Notes: generated by a model from the sequence alone, not told the origin. Shown: positions 32,417-44,437, numbered from the stretch's first letter. The stretch is DNA of 64,000 bases from Fremontodendron californicum (GCA_030761205.1 JAULJL010000027.1:22674498-22738497); one strand, 5' to 3'. Made by a program: numbers and translations.

Positions 32417-33273
32417 GGAACAAAGGTAAAGTTATAAGTATATTTAGGTTAGGGACAAGTTATGGTTACCAAAGAGATAGCTTATTCAATGTAGGCTCAA
32501 ATTGGTTCACTAAGGGTGTGTTCTCTTGGAACATCAATAAGGGATGGCTGTTTGGCCCTGGCTAAAAATCCTAATGCCTCTATCATATTCATGTTGTCAC
32601 ATGTATCAATATAGTCTCAAACGGTTTAAAGCAAGTTCTAGAGAATCATGTAATCATAAGAGCACTCAAGAAAGAAATTAGATTGATTTGTATAATGCAT
32701 CAATCATTATAGGCTCAAAAACTCACAAGGATGATTATACAAGTCAGATTAAGTCTAAACATGCTTCTTTCTCAATCAACATATTATATTAACATTGGCT
32801 CATAAAAAGGTTGACATCAAGCTCAATTCTCATGAAAATCTTCTCACTAATAAATCTGTTTTAGACTTATGCAATTCATATCTCATCATTGTATTAAAAA
32901 GGAACTAAAACTCACAAAAAAATAATAATAATAATAATAAAGAAGAAAAAAAATAGTAGACAAAAATAAAAGAAATTCTAAATCATTCCTCCCCCCCCCC
33001 ACACTTAATTCTTACATTGTCCTCAATGTAAGTCTATTAACTCAAATGAAAGAATCATGTGTAAGAGAAAAGAACTAATAACATAAGAATAGGAACAACT
33101 AAGACTCAAAACAAAACAAAACCATGCAACCTAAATAATCCTAAAATACTAAACAAAAATTAACAAGTAAACATAAAAAGATTAAAATCAAACTGACAAG
33201 GTATGTCTCAAGTCTCCCTTACTCAGACCTTGTTCAGAATGAATACTTCTAAATTGCTTAAAACACAACAAAC

Positions 33274-33311
<38 letters not shown>

Positions 33312-33572
33312 TAAAGAAGAAATCAAACTGACAAGGTATGTGTCAAGTCTCCCTTACTCAGACCTTGTTCAGAATGAATACTTCTTAATTTTTTTTTTAT
33401 TATTTATTTATTTATTTTTTTTAAATTAGCAAAATATGTCCCTTACCCCCTACTAAAATACGGCATTGTCCCCAATGTCAAATTTTAAAGGTAGAATTTA
33501 GGAGATATTACCTGCAGAGGTTGCTAACCACTTATTATAACTGAGACACAACAAGCAAAATGTTAGATAATG
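32417..33572 (-). other. 3' non-coding region of element X (second part)
   Basis: It continues the block broken at 9417. It includes a C10 run near 32991, a purine-module complement with CATTGTCCTCAATG near 33016, two copies of the ~62-bp unit around a 36-T run (33275-33310), and the CATTGTCCCCAATG hairpin near 33465. Confidence 0.72.
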
Positions 33573-33666
33573 TCACAAAGACAAAGTGCAATCCACTCCT
33601 TGCTCGTCCATATCTCTTTTTCTTTTTCCGAGCGTTTGCGAAACAACCGTAGCAGATAAACACTCA
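33573..33666 (-). pseudogene. LOG C-terminal fragment
   Basis: Only the last ~30 codons of LOG, from CLSATVVSQ to the stop, survive. The match stops at 33666 where inverted 3' non-coding sequence is joined. Confidence 0.85.
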
Positions 33667-34036
33667 AAAAAAGTTTGTTGTGTTTTAAGCAATTTAGAAG
33701 TATTCATTCTGAACAAGGTCTGAGTAAGGGAGACTTGAGACATACCTTGTCAGTTTGATTTCTTCTTTTAAAAAAAAAAAGACTTGAGACATACCTTGTC
33801 AGTTTGAGACATACCTTGTCAGTTTGATATGGCAAAAGGTGTCGGAACTGGAACTGAACTGGATTTGCCCTTAATTCTAGTAATCTGAAATCACTCAAAG
33901 AAACTTGTGAAAAACACCAAAATACATAAAAATATAAAAGATCATAAACACAATTAGACTAAACAATAATAACTCGTATTTGACACAAAACAATAATAAA
34001 ACATAACTAAAAACTATATAATTATACGAGTTATCA
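33667..34036. repeat. Rearranged joint: inverted 3' unit plus LTR fragment
   Basis: 33667-33824 is the ~62-bp unit in plus orientation, then a shortened and twice-repeated piece (GACATACCTTGTCAGTTTGA). This is opposite to the copies at 33190-33384, so the region can fold back. 33825-34036 is the last ~210 bases of a minus-strand LTR, ending CGAGTTATCA. Confidence 0.75.
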
Positions 34037-34440
34037 GCCATTGCTCCGGAGGACCAAGAGAAAACAACATTCACTTGTCCATTTGGTACTTTTGCATACC
34101 GGCGTATGCCATTTGGTCTTTGTAATGCACCAGCTACATTCCAAAGGTGTATGGTTAGCATATTTTCAGATTATGTAGAGAACATCATAGAAGTGTTTAT
34201 GGATGATTTTAGTGTCTATGGTGATTCTTTTGATAGATGTCTAGAGAACCTTACACTTGTACTTGAAAGATGCATGGAAACTAACCTTGTTTTGAATTGG
34301 GAAAAATGTCACTTTATGGTAGAACAAGGAATAGTTTTGGGCCATGTTATTTCTTCTAGAGGGATAGAGGTTGATAAATCTAAAATAGATATTATGTATT
34401 CTTTACCACCTCCCAAAAATGTGAGAGAGGTTCGTTCTTT
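34037..34440 (+). pseudogene. RT fragment of a second gag-pol element
   Basis: About 134 codons of reverse transcriptase matching 24055-24458, including the RRMPFGLCNAPATFQ and FMDD motifs. It begins exactly at an LTR end and stops in VREVRSF. It is followed by 16 unassigned bases and the next LTR. It is not functional alone. Confidence 0.9.
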
Positions 34441-34456
34441 TAAGTTTTATGTATAT

Positions 34457-36314
34457 TGATAACTCGTATAATTATATAGTTTTTAGTTATGTTTTATTAT
34501 TGTTTTGTGTCAAATACGAGTTATTATTGCTTAGTCTAATTGTGTTTATGATCTTTTATATTTTTATGTAATTTGGTGTTTTTTTTACGAGTTTCTTTGA
34601 GTGATTTCAGATTACTAGGTTAAATCAACAATTAAGGGCAAATTCAGTTCAGTTCTAGTTCCGACACCTTTTGCCATATCAGCTATATCTGGAGTTTCAC
34701 TGAAGCAATAAGGCTGAAATTTTAACCGTGCAAGGTTAAGAGGCATATCTAACTTTTTCATGTTTTACACTTCTTGAAACGGAGTCGTTTTCCCTAGCGA
34801 AATCGACCATCAAGTTGGCTGATGTGCAATGACGTCTGTGCTGACCTGTTTTGGTACTTTGCCCATATCTTCTGATACACATCAGCAAATGAGCTGATTC
34901 CAACGGCTATGGATCACTAACTGATAGGGGAACATTTTTCTAGAAGACCATGTGATTAGATCAAGCTTCCAATATTGACAAAATCGACCATCAAGTTGGC
35001 TGATCAATATTGTCATACAATATGACGAAAATTGTTAGAAAAATGCACCCACCTATTATACCTACCTTTGAAATTTGTAAAGCTTGTCTCTTGTCATTTA
35101 GTCCTCCAAAATGTGTATAAATAGAGGGCCTTGGATGATTGCATGAGATTGTACATTGGTAGGATATTAGCCATTATAATAAAATTCTCTAAGTTTTCTT
35201 CTTCTTTCTTTTCTCTAGTTTTCTTTTTCTTTATTTTCTTCTTCTTCTTTCTTTCTTTTATTTCCTTCTCAGATTCTCTTTAATTTTATGTTTATGTTTA
35301 CAATGCCTATGCTAGGCTAAACTTCTATTTGGTTAAGGGTGAGTTCAAAGCCCTAGACATGTTTTGTGATTGATTTTCAGATTCTATCTATCATTAATTT
35401 TCTATCAAAGTTGCTTATGTTCTTCTACAAGAATTGTTCATGATGTTGTCTTGATTTATTTAGGTGTACAACTAGATAGATCTTGATAATTATCTATTGC
35501 TAGTCTAGGAGTCTTGATCCGTGTAATTGTCTTGATTTCCTATTCATAAGTGGCAATTTGTGATTAATGATTATGGTCAAGTTTTCAATAATTGCAAAGT
35601 GGAACATAACCTAAGTTTAACAATCCGAGCTTATGTGTTTGTTGCTTAGATCAACCTATCTTTCTCATCATAAAGCTGCCATTAAATTGAATTTAGAGAG
35701 CTTATTCTAGGTTGTTTAATGGTTAGAGATTAAATAGAGAGCTTGTTCTATTTAACGACAAACTAAGGAAAGATTGGGATAACAGAGCTTGTTGTTATCT
35801 ACGATTGTTAACTTTGATAGTTGGTTGATATTGATAGATCTGAAATTGATTCTTAATGATGTCTAGTGGTGGAGAATGAAACCTTAACCATATTTTTCAT
35901 ATTAGATTCTTCTTACTTACTTGTTTTCTTACTTTTCTAGTTTGCTTATTTTTAAAAGTATATTTATTTTTATTGGCTGGTTATACCGCCTAATTTGTAT
36001 ATTAACTTTGTTTTATTTTTATTGGCAGGTTATACCGCCTAATTTAGTATATATATTTTTATTGGCTGGTTATACCGCCTAATTTAGTATATATATTTTT
36101 ATTGGCTGGTTATACCGCCTTGCATCTTATTCTTATTATTTACTTTAGTTTAAATCTGGCTTCAAAAACCCCTTTTCTTTTATTGTTTTCTTTGAACATA
36201 AGTTATAAACTAATAACTCATAGATTAAAACCCAATCCCTGAGGACTCGACCCTTGCTAATCATTATACTTACAATTGATCTTTTTAGTGCAAGGTTAAA
36301 TAAGATACACTCTT
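34457..36314 (+). repeat. LTR F (5' LTR, 3' end deleted)
   Basis: Starts TGATAACTCG. It has a single U3 unit, a TATA box at 35116 and four ~40-bp repeats (35975, 36024, 36064, 36104). It stops in TACACTCTT and joins directly to the leader: the GGGTGCATCA terminus and the whole PBS are deleted, with CTT at both edges. Confidence 0.88.
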
Positions 36315-36366
36315 ATTTTCAGTTCTAATTAGTTTTATTTTCTTGTACATATAAGTTTTTCTTTTC

Positions 36367-36402
<36 letters not shown>

Positions 36403-36406
<4 letters not shown>

Positions 36407-37341
36407 AATTGAGCAATCTAACACTTGAAGAGTTGGTGGCATACATGAACATGGAGAATCAACAAGCCAATCTCACCTCCCCAGTTCAACAATTGGCCAT
36501 GGGAGGATGTCAAGGCCATCAAGTGTTCCAAGACCAACAGTATGATCATTACTCAAACACTTACCATGAGGGATGGTGGGATCATACTAATTATGGCTAC
36601 TCGAAAAATTACCAAGAAGTAGATCCTTATGCCAATTACACTCATCCATCTAGCTTCAATCAATCATGGTCTCAAGAACCAGATCTTTTTCAACCACCAC
36701 ATATGACTCAAAACTCAGGTACTTCTTTAGAAGATCTTGTCTATTCTCTTGTTACTGATTCTTTGCAATTTCAACAGGAAACAAGGGCAAGCATCCAGAG
36801 TTTGGAAAAGCAAATGAGCCAATTGGCTAGTAGTATGGTGGGATGGGTAGCACAAAGATCTGAAGAACTCCCAGCCCAAACGATGGTTAACCCAAAGGAG
36901 AATGCTACTATTGTGACCTTGAAGAATGAGGAACAAGATGAGGATGAAACAAAATTAGAGATGGATTCTATTCTTGAGGATAATGAAGCCAAAGATCCAA
37001 ATAAGAGTATTTCGGCACCTGAGGTAACGTTTAAGGTTTCACTTTTTACTAATGTTTCTTCTCCACCTTTTCCTAGTAGATTTGCAAAGTTCAAGGAGGA
37101 AGAACATGAACAACACATGCCGGAAACCTTAAACAACTTGTTTGTGGAGGTCATTCAAAAAGTATCAAAATATGCTCCATTCCTCGATGACATATGCACC
37201 ACAAAGGATGATGGAATAATACTTGTAATGGAGAATGCATCCACTGTTGTGCAAAGAAAGCTTCCTCTCAAACGCATAAATTTGGGAAATTTCATGTATG
37301 AGCCTGACAAGCCTAAAATGCCAAGAAGGGGTGTTGGTTAG
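36403..37341 (+). CDS. Mini-Gag, ORF1
   Basis: 312 residues, colinear with the other mini-Gags. It follows a ~32-base A run. Own changes include KVSLFTN and a PETLNNLFVEVIQKVSKYAPFLDD segment, shared with the fragment at 54465. Because its PBS is lost, this unit could not prime reverse transcription itself. Confidence 0.78.
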
Positions 37342-37842
37342 GTTCAAAACACTAAATCAAGTGCTAATTGGGGGAGGCAGCCTAATTAGTGAAAGCATTC
37401 CCAAACTGCCATCCTCAGCTTTGCTCTTTTTTTTCTTTATCTTTTTCTTATGTTTCTTTGTTAATTGTGTTTAGTGTTTTTAAGTTCATTTAGGCTGCAT
37501 AAGTTTATTTTGTTTAATAGTTCTTTACACTTACACATGATTCTTTCATTTGGGTTAATAGCATTACATTAATGACAATGTAAAAATTATGTGTGGGGGG
37601 AAGAATTTAGGATTTTATTTAGAGTGTTTTGTTTTTGAGTCTTCTTATGCTGTTTTTCTTTCTGATCCTTGTTTTGAAAATAACTAGATGTAAATAGAAT
37701 TTTTTTTTTTACCCCGGTTAAATGGCGGATAACGGTACTCCGTGATTATTTAAATCGGTTCCATCAGCTACCCACAAAACTGATATTGTATATGAGTTTC
37801 TCTTCCAATTTCTCTTTCAATTTTTTTCATTTTTTTTTCAGG
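37342..37842 (+). promoter_or_regulatory. ORF1-ORF2 spacer
   Basis: Hairpin 37364-37389 (CTAATT and TAATTAG arms, loop GGAGGCAG), ACATTAATGACAATGT with GTGTGGGGGG (near 37566-37600), cassette edge agatgtaaata (37686), AACCCCGG block variant, TATA-like sequence and pyrimidine tract to CAG (37840). Confidence 0.55.
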
Positions 37843-38379
37843 ATGGATGATATTCTCACAAGATTGCAGAAACGATTTCCTCCTTTTCCTCGAAATATTT
37901 TACTCAAGCTTTACCAAGTTCAATTTGAAAGATTAAGAATGCTTATGCACAAAGGGATTCCTGAAGACATACGTTGGATAATTGAAGCCAAGGTACGTGA
38001 AGATGAATATCTTCCTGTTTTGCATTTACCAGGTACAGGTAGAAGCACTTTTGCAAAGAAGAGACGAGCAAAGCGCATGAGTTCAAACTGCCACAAATGT
38101 GCACGATGGACGTGTAACGGTAAATGTCGTTCTATTGGGATTTCGTCCTCTAATCGAGATGATAAAATTGAATTCATTAAGGATGGACTGAGTAAGGAGA
38201 ATTTGGGTAATATCCAACTTTCTCTTGAGACGCATCCTAGTGGAGACGTACAAAGAGAAATTCTTGATTTATGGCTGCAATTCCAAAGGGAATGGCAACA
38301 TCTTGGGAATCTGATGTTAAAAGACCCTGTTTGCCAGCTTGTAAGAAAACTGGATGGGAAGCATATCCTCGACTCATAG
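37843..38379 (+). CDS. Viral nucleic-acid-binding-protein-like ORF2
   Basis: 178 residues, open. The basic arm and four-Cys cluster are unchanged. Differences from 26714 are Q27, F28, E41, a Ser in GISSSN and Leu in LWLQFQ. An upstream ATG at 37786 is in frame but lies before the acceptor-like CAG, so 37843 matches the other copies. Confidence 0.7.
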   Translation: MDDILTRLQKRFPPFPRNILLKLYQVQFERLRMLMHKGIPEDIRWIIEAKVREDEYLPVLHLPGTGRSTFAKKRRAKRMSSNCHKCARWTCNGKCRSIGISSSNRDDKIEFIKDGLSKENLGNIQLSLETHPSGDVQREILDLWLQFQREWQHLGNLMLKDPVCQLVRKLDGKHILDS

Positions 38380-38749
38380 AAGGCGTTTAAGCCGTTTCTG
38401 GACGTAAAACCAGAGGAAGATGTGAGCCACAATCACAACTACAATAAATAACTTCTCAGCTTTTGGTTTGATTTGCAATAACTTCATTTCGGTTTAATTT
38501 ACGTGTTGTTCGATTTGTTTAATTATTCTCGTTTTTTTTATTGGTCTTTTACGGTTGATTTTTCTTCTCTTTTTGATTTTCTTCCTGAAATCACGCAAAA
38601 ATCTTTTGTTAGGTTAACATTTTCTTCTGACAGGTCAAATACACTTTCGGCGACATTATTACTCTTGTCTGATTCACTACTCAGTCCTCTATATATTACA
38701 CCATGTACTCATTCTCTTTCAGGCACTTGAAAAAAAAAAAGAAAAAAAA
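38380..38749 (+). promoter_or_regulatory. ORF2-LOG spacer
   Basis: It is colinear with 27251-27613, with the TATATATTA box and CTCTTTCAG upstream of LOG conserved. No gene is seen. Confidence 0.5.
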
Positions 38750-39397
38750 ATGGAAAGTACTTCGTCCCAACGCATTAAAAAAATTTGTGTCTTTGGAGGT
38801 GCTTATCCAGGGAAAAATAACATATTCGCTGATGAAGCCATAAGAGTTGGAGTAATACTTGCCCAACAAAAGATCCAGTTGATTTATGGAGGCGGTAGTA
38901 CGGGTTTAATGGGAGCAGTCGCTACAGCAGCACACGTCGGAGGAAGTCCAGTTCTAGGAATCGTGCCAAAACTATTCACAGATTTTTGTGGACCTACCTT
39001 GGGTAAGGAAATACAAGTCTGGAGTATCCCTGAACGGATGACAATCATGTACCATTCTGCCGATGCATTCATTGCTTTACCAGGAGGTCTGGGTACATTG
39101 GAAGAAATAGCTTGCGTGGCTTCTTGGTCATCTTTGGTCACAAAAAAGAAACCCATTGGTTTGCTTAATATTAATGATTATTTTAGTAATTTGCTTTCAT
39201 ATTTAGATAATGCTGTGGATAATGGATTCATGTTTTCAGAGGCAAGGAGAACCATAATTTCTGCTACAACCATTGAAGATTTACTCAAAAAGCTCCAAGC
39301 TTATGAGTATTTACCTGCTACGGTTGTTTCGCAAACGCTCGGAAAAAGAAAAAGAGATATGGACGAGCAAGGAGTGGATTGCACTTTGTCTTTGTGA
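38750..39397 (+). CDS. LOG-like: LOG-like cytokinin riboside 5'-monophosphate phosphoribohydrolase
   Basis: 215 residues, intact: GGGSTGLMGAV, PERMT, PGGLGTLEE and the complete GKRKRDMDEQG tail. Substitutions relative to 27614 (for example HVGG, TDFCGPTLG, NDYF) are outside the motifs. Together with 27614 it is one of two copies with no visible defect. Confidence 0.87.
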   Translation: MESTSSQRIKKICVFGGAYPGKNNIFADEAIRVGVILAQQKIQLIYGGGSTGLMGAVATAAHVGGSPVLGIVPKLFTDFCGPTLGKEIQVWSIPERMTIMYHSADAFIALPGGLGTLEEIACVASWSSLVTKKKPIGLLNINDYFSNLLSYLDNAVDNGFMFSEARRTIISATTIEDLLKKLQAYEYLPATVVSQTLGKRKRDMDEQGVDCTLSL

Positions 39398-41371
39398 CAT
39401 TATCTAACATTTTGTTTGTTGTGTCTCAGTTATAATAAGTGGTTAGCAACCTCTGCAGGTAATATCTCCTAAATTCTACCTTTAAAATTTGACATTGGGG
39501 ACAATGTCATATTTTAGTAGGGGGGTAAGGGACATATTTTGCTAATTAAAAAAAAAAAAAAAATTGTTGTGTTTTAAGACATTTAGAAGTATTCGTTCTG
39601 AACAAGGTCTGAGTAAGGGAGACTTGAGACATACCTTGTCAGTTTGATTTTAATCTTTTTATGTTTACTTGTTAATTTTTGTTTAGTATTTTAGGATTAT
39701 TTAGGTTGCATGAGTTTGTTTTGTTTTGAGTCTTAGTTGTTCCTATTCTTATGTTATAAGTTCTTTTCTCTTACACATGATTCTTTCATTTGGGTTAATA
39801 GACTTACATTGAGGACAATGTAAGAATTAAGTGTGGGGGGAATGATTTAGGATTTCTTTTATTTTTGTCTACTATTTTTTTTTATGAGTCTTTATTATTA
39901 TTTTTAGTGTGTTTTAGTTCCTTTTCAATACTATGATGAGATATGAATTGCATAAGTCTAAAACAGATTTATTAGTGAGAAGATTTTCATGAGAATTGAA
40001 CTTGATATCAATCGTTTTATGAGCCAATGTTAATATGATATGTTGATTGAGAAAGAAGCATGTTTAGACTTAATCTGACTTGTATAATCATCCTTGTGAG
40101 TTTTTGAGCCTATAATGATTGACGCATTATACAAATCAATCTAATTTCTTTCTTGAGTGCTCTTATGATTACATGATTCTCTAGAACTTGCTTTAGACCT
40201 TGTTGAGACTATATTGATGCATGTGACAACATGAATATGATAGAGGCATTAGGATTTTTAGCCAGGGCCAAACAGCCATCCCTTATTGATGTTCCAAGAG
40301 AACACACCCCTAGTGAGCCAATTTGAGCCTACATTGAATAAGCTATTTATTTGGTAACCACAACTTACACCTAGCCTAAATATAACCCTTGTTCTAAAGA
40401 TGGATTATATATTTTGAGACATATTGCAAAAAAACAAGGGATATTTTTAGTTAAAAATTTGGGTTGGAAACAAAAGATAAGTGTGGGGGAAGAAAAGAAA
40501 AGAAAAAGTCAAGAGAAAAAGAAATGGATCATTGTCAAATACATTCCCATATTAAAAAAAAAAAAAAAATCTTCTCATGAACTTCTAGTTAAAGTAAAGA
40601 AAAAGATGTTACAAAGTTGGTTAGAATGATGCAAAGGCTCAACATGAATATTTAGCCTATGTTATTATGTGCTTTATAAGAGTTTTGAGAAGTTTTATTT
40701 GTATGATCTTATTATGTCTCTAAACTCTATGAACTCTTTGGAACCTTTTTGATATCTTTATCCTTTTGTTCTTTAACCACATTATAACCCTTTGGCCCCA
40801 TTACAACCTTGAATAAAGACCTCTTGATTTATGAAGTTGTATGATCTAAATAGTGGAGAATAGGTGGACAAGTAAGCATATGGTAGAAGTGTTTTCATGA
40901 GATTGATTGAGTGTAAACACTTTACCACTACTTTAAAGAGTGAAAATCAAGAGAGTATCCCATGTGAGAAGTTGAGATTAAGTTTGAATATGCACTATTT
41001 TGATTGAAATATGTTATGTTAATATTGGCTTAACTCAAACTATTTACATTCAAGCAAGATTTTTTGTGAATTTCTTTAAGCTATTGATTAGTTTTTAAGA
41101 CTTGTCCAATGATTATCTCTAATTTATATTGGAAGGATTAGTTATAATTATTATTTTTAGTTTTTCTTATGTCTTCAATGTTTGTGGGTATCGTCCTAGT
41201 AAACCCTCACGAGACTAAACTCGTCCACTAGGGACACCTAGGGGTTTAAAGGCTTGTGTCACATGCTAAGTGCCACCGTGATTTCCTACGAAAATGGATT
41301 AGATTAGATTTTCTTATTTTATTTTTATTGAGTCGTTGCTAGGGACTAGCAACAATCTAAGTGTGGGGGTG
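39398..41371 (+). other. 3' non-coding region with PPT
   Basis: GACATTG/CAATGTC hairpin near 39490, one copy of the ~62-bp unit (near 39588-39650), TTACATTG/CAATGTAA module with GTGTGGGGGG near 39810, and a GTGTGGGGGAAG tract near 40480. Final hairpin GTTGCTAG-GGA-CTAGCAAC and PPT (AAGTGTGGGGGTG) abut LTR G. Confidence 0.72.
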
Positions 41372-42070
41372 TGATAACTCGTATAATTATATAGTTTTTA
41401 GTTATGTTTCATTATTGTTTTGTGTCAAATACGAGTTATTATTGCTTAGTCTAATTGTGTTTATGATCTTTTATATTTTTATGTAATTTGGTGTTTTTTT
41501 TACTAGTTTTTTTGAGTGATTTCAGATTACTAGGTTAAATCAACAATTAAGGGCAAATTCAGTTCAGTTCCAGTTCCGACACCTTTTGCCATATCAGCTA
41601 TATCTGGAGTTTCACTGAAGTAATAAAGCTGAAATTTTAACCGTGCAAAGTTAAGAGGCATATCTAACTTTTTCATGTTTTACACTTCTTGAAACGGAGT
41701 CGTTTTCCCTAGCGAAATCGACCATCAAATTGGCTGATGTGCAATGACGTCTGTGCTGACCTGTTTTCGTATTTTGCCCATATCTTCTGATACACATCAG
41801 CAAATGAGCTGATTCTTCAAACTTAATTTAGAATATATATTTTTATTGGCTGGTTATACCGCCTTGCATCTTATTCTTATTATTTACTTTAGTTTCAATC
41901 TGGCTTCAAAAACCCCTTTTCTTTTATTGTTTTCTTTGAACGTAAGTTATAAACTAATAACTCATAGATTAAAACCCAATCCCTGAGGACTCGACCCTTG
42001 CTAATCATTATACTTACAATTGATCTTTTTAGTGCAAGGTTAAATAAGATACACTCTTTTGGGTGCATCA
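41372..42070 (+). repeat. LTR G (internally deleted, shared)
   Basis: Both termini are present but only 699 bp remain. The sequence jumps from CAGCAAATGAGCTGATT (U3) to TTTAGAATATATATTTTTATTGGC at the last ~40-bp repeat, removing TATA box and R. It is at once the 3' LTR of the unit to the left and the 5' LTR of the unit to the right. It has no promoter. Confidence 0.88.
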
Positions 42071-42076
42071 AATTTT

Positions 42077-42094
42077 TGGCGCCGGTGCCGGGGA
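42077..42094 (+). other. Primer-binding site, one mismatch
   Basis: TGGCGCCGGTGCCGGGGA; a G replaces T at 42085 compared with the other PBS copies. Confidence 0.82.
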
Positions 42095-42210
42095 TTGTTT
42101 TTTTTAGTTTATTTGTTACTTAGTTTATTCTTATTTTCAGTTCTAATGAGTTTTATTTTCTTGTACATACGGGTTTTTCTTATCAAATTTTGAAAGGAAA
42201 AAAAAAAACG

Positions 42211-43029
42211 ATGGAATTGAGCAATCTAACACTTGAAGAGTTGGTGGCATACATGAACATGGAGAATCAACAAGCCAATCTCACCTCCCCAGTTCAACAA
42301 TTAGCCATGGGAGGATGTCAAGGCCATCAAGTGTTCCAAGACTAACAGTATGATCATTACTCAAACACTTACCATGAGGGATGGTGGGATCATACTAATT
42401 ATGGCTACTCGAAAAATTACCAAGAAGTAGATCCTTATGCCAATTACACTCATCCATCTAGCTTCAATCAATCATGGTCTCAAGAACCATATCTTTTTCA
42501 ACCACCACATATGACTGAAAACTCAGGTACTTCTTTAGAAGATCTTGTATATTCTCTTGTTACTGATACTTTGCAATTTCAACAGGAAACAAGGGCAAGC
42601 ATCCAGAGTTTGGAAAGGCAAATGAGCCTATTGGCTAGTAGTACGGTGGAATTAGTAGCAGAAAGATCTCTAGCACTCCCTTCCCAAACGGTGATTAACC
42701 CAAAAGAGAATGCTACTATTGTGACCTTGAGAAATGAGGAACAAGATGAGGATGAGACAAAACCAAAGATGGATTCACTTCTTGAGGATAATGAAGCCAC
42801 CATTCAAATTGAGAGTACTTTGACATCTCAGGTAGCTTTTAAGGTTCTTATTTCTACTAATGTTCCTTCTCCACTTTTTCCTAGCAGATTTGCAAAGTCC
42901 AAGAAGGAGGAACATGAACAACAATTTTTGAAAACCTTAAACAGCTTGCTTGTGGATGCCATTAGACAAGTACCAAGATATGCACAATTCCTCAAAGAGC
43001 CTAAAAAGCCAAGAAGGGGAATTGGCTAG
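42211..43029 (+). pseudogene. Mini-Gag ORF1 with premature stop
   Basis: Codon 45 is TAA (42343-42345) where others have CAA. The frame otherwise stays open to 43029. The C-terminal part is shorter: YAQFLKEPKKPRRGIG lacks the ~40-residue segment containing VQRKLPLKR. The middle region is also more diverged, so this is a distinct ORF1 subtype. Confidence 0.85.
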
Positions 43030-43537
43030 ACTGGAAACAATCAATCAAGTGCTAATTAGGGGAGGCAGCCTAATTAGTGAAAGCATTGCCAAACTGCCAT
43101 CCTCAGATTTGCTCTCTTTTTCTTTATCTTTTTCTTATGTTTCTTTGTTAATTGTGTTTAGTGTTTTTAAGTTCATTTAGGCTGCATAAGTTTATTTTGT
43201 TTAATAGTTCTTTTCACTTACACATGATTCTTTCATTTGGGATTAATAGCATTACATTAATGACAATGTAAGAATTAAGTGTGGGGGGAAGAATTTAGGA
43301 TTTTATTTAGAGTGTTTTGTTTTTGTGTCTTTTTATGGTGTTTTTCTTTCTGATCCTTGTTTTGAAAATAACTAGATGTAAATATAATTTTTAATTTTTT
43401 TAACCCCGGTTAAATGGCGGATAACGGTACTCCGTGATTATTTAAATCCGTTCCATCAGATACCCACAAAACTGATATTGTATATATAAATTTCTCTTCC
43501 AATTTCTCTTTCAATTTTTTTTTTCATTTTTTTCAGG
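43030..43537 (+). promoter_or_regulatory. ORF1-ORF2 spacer
   Basis: Hairpin 43052-43077 with a perfect 9-bp stem (CTAATTAGG/CCTAATTAG) and loop GGAGGCAG, ACATTAATGACAATGT plus AAGTGTGGGGGG (near 43252-43288), cassette edge agatgtaaatata (near 43374), AACCCCGGTTAAATGGCGG, TATA box and pyrimidine tract ending CAG. Confidence 0.6.
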
Positions 43538-44074
43538 ATGGATGATATTCTCACAAGATTGCAGAAACAATTTCCTCATTTTCCTCGAAATATTTTACTG
43601 AAGCTTTACCAAGTTCGATTTGAAAGATTAAGAATGCTTATGCACAAAGGGATTCCTGAAGACATACGTTGGATAATTGAAGCCAAGGTACGTGAAGATG
43701 AATATCTTCCTGTTTTGCATTTACCAGGTACAGGTAGAAGCACTTTTGCAAAGAAGCGACGAGCAAAGCGCATGAGTTCAAATTGCCACAAATGTGCACG
43801 ATGGACGTGTAACGGTAAATGTCGTTCAATTGGGATTCCGTCCTCTAATCGAGATGATAAAATTGAATTCATTAAGGATGGACTGAGTAAGGAGAATTTG
43901 GGTAATATCCAACTTTCTCTTGAGACGCATCCTAGTGGAGACGTACAAAGAGAAATTCGTGATTTATGGCCGCAATTCCAAAGGGAATGGCAACATCTTG
44001 GGAATCTGATGTTAAAAGACCCTGTTTGCCAGCTTGTAAGAAAACTGGATGGGAAGCATATCCTCGACTCATAG
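43538..44074 (+). CDS. Viral nucleic-acid-binding-protein-like ORF2
   Basis: 178 residues, open, with R11Q, P14H and REIRDLW. The basic arm and Cys cluster are intact although the ORF1 and LOG beside it are broken. Confidence 0.7.
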   Translation: MDDILTRLQKQFPHFPRNILLKLYQVRFERLRMLMHKGIPEDIRWIIEAKVREDEYLPVLHLPGTGRSTFAKKRRAKRMSSNCHKCARWTCNGKCRSIGIPSSNRDDKIEFIKDGLSKENLGNIQLSLETHPSGDVQREIRDLWPQFQREWQHLGNLMLKDPVCQLVRKLDGKHILDS

Positions 44075-44437
44075 AAGGCGTTTAAGCCGTTTCTGGACGT
44101 AAAACCAGAGGAAGATGTGAGCCACAATCACAACTACAATAAATGACTTCTCAGCTTTTGGTTTGATTTGCAATAACTTCATTTCGGTTTAATTTACGTG
44201 TTATTCGATTTGTGTAATTATTCTCATTTTTTTTATTTGTCTTTTACGGTTGATTTTTCTTCTCTTTTTGATTTTCTTCCTGAAATCACGCAAAAATCTT
44301 TTGTTAGGTTAACATTTTCTTCTGACATGTCAGATACACTTTCGGCGACATTATTACTCTTGTCTGATTCACTACTTAGTCCTCTATATATTACACCATG
44401 TACTCATTCTCTTTCAGGCACTCGAAAAAGAAAAAAA
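44075..44437 (+). promoter_or_regulatory. ORF2-LOG spacer
   Basis: It is colinear with 27251-27613, including TATATATTA and CTCTTTCAG. A long frame through it from 44198 arises only because the LOG start codon is lost. Confidence 0.45.

Larger units (their letters stand above)
6708..33666 (-). mobile_element. Outer minus-strand element X, split by a nested 23 kb insertion
   Basis: Left part: 3' LTR (6708-8433), PPT and 3' non-coding sequence to 9417. It resumes at 32417 with the same non-coding sequence in register and ends in a LOG C-terminal fragment at 33666. Sequence on the two sides of 9418-32416 joins perfectly when one copy of the ggaac duplication is removed. Everything 5' of the LOG fragment (NABP-like ORF, mini-gag, 5' LTR) is missing and replaced by a rearranged joint. 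Confidence 0.8.
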
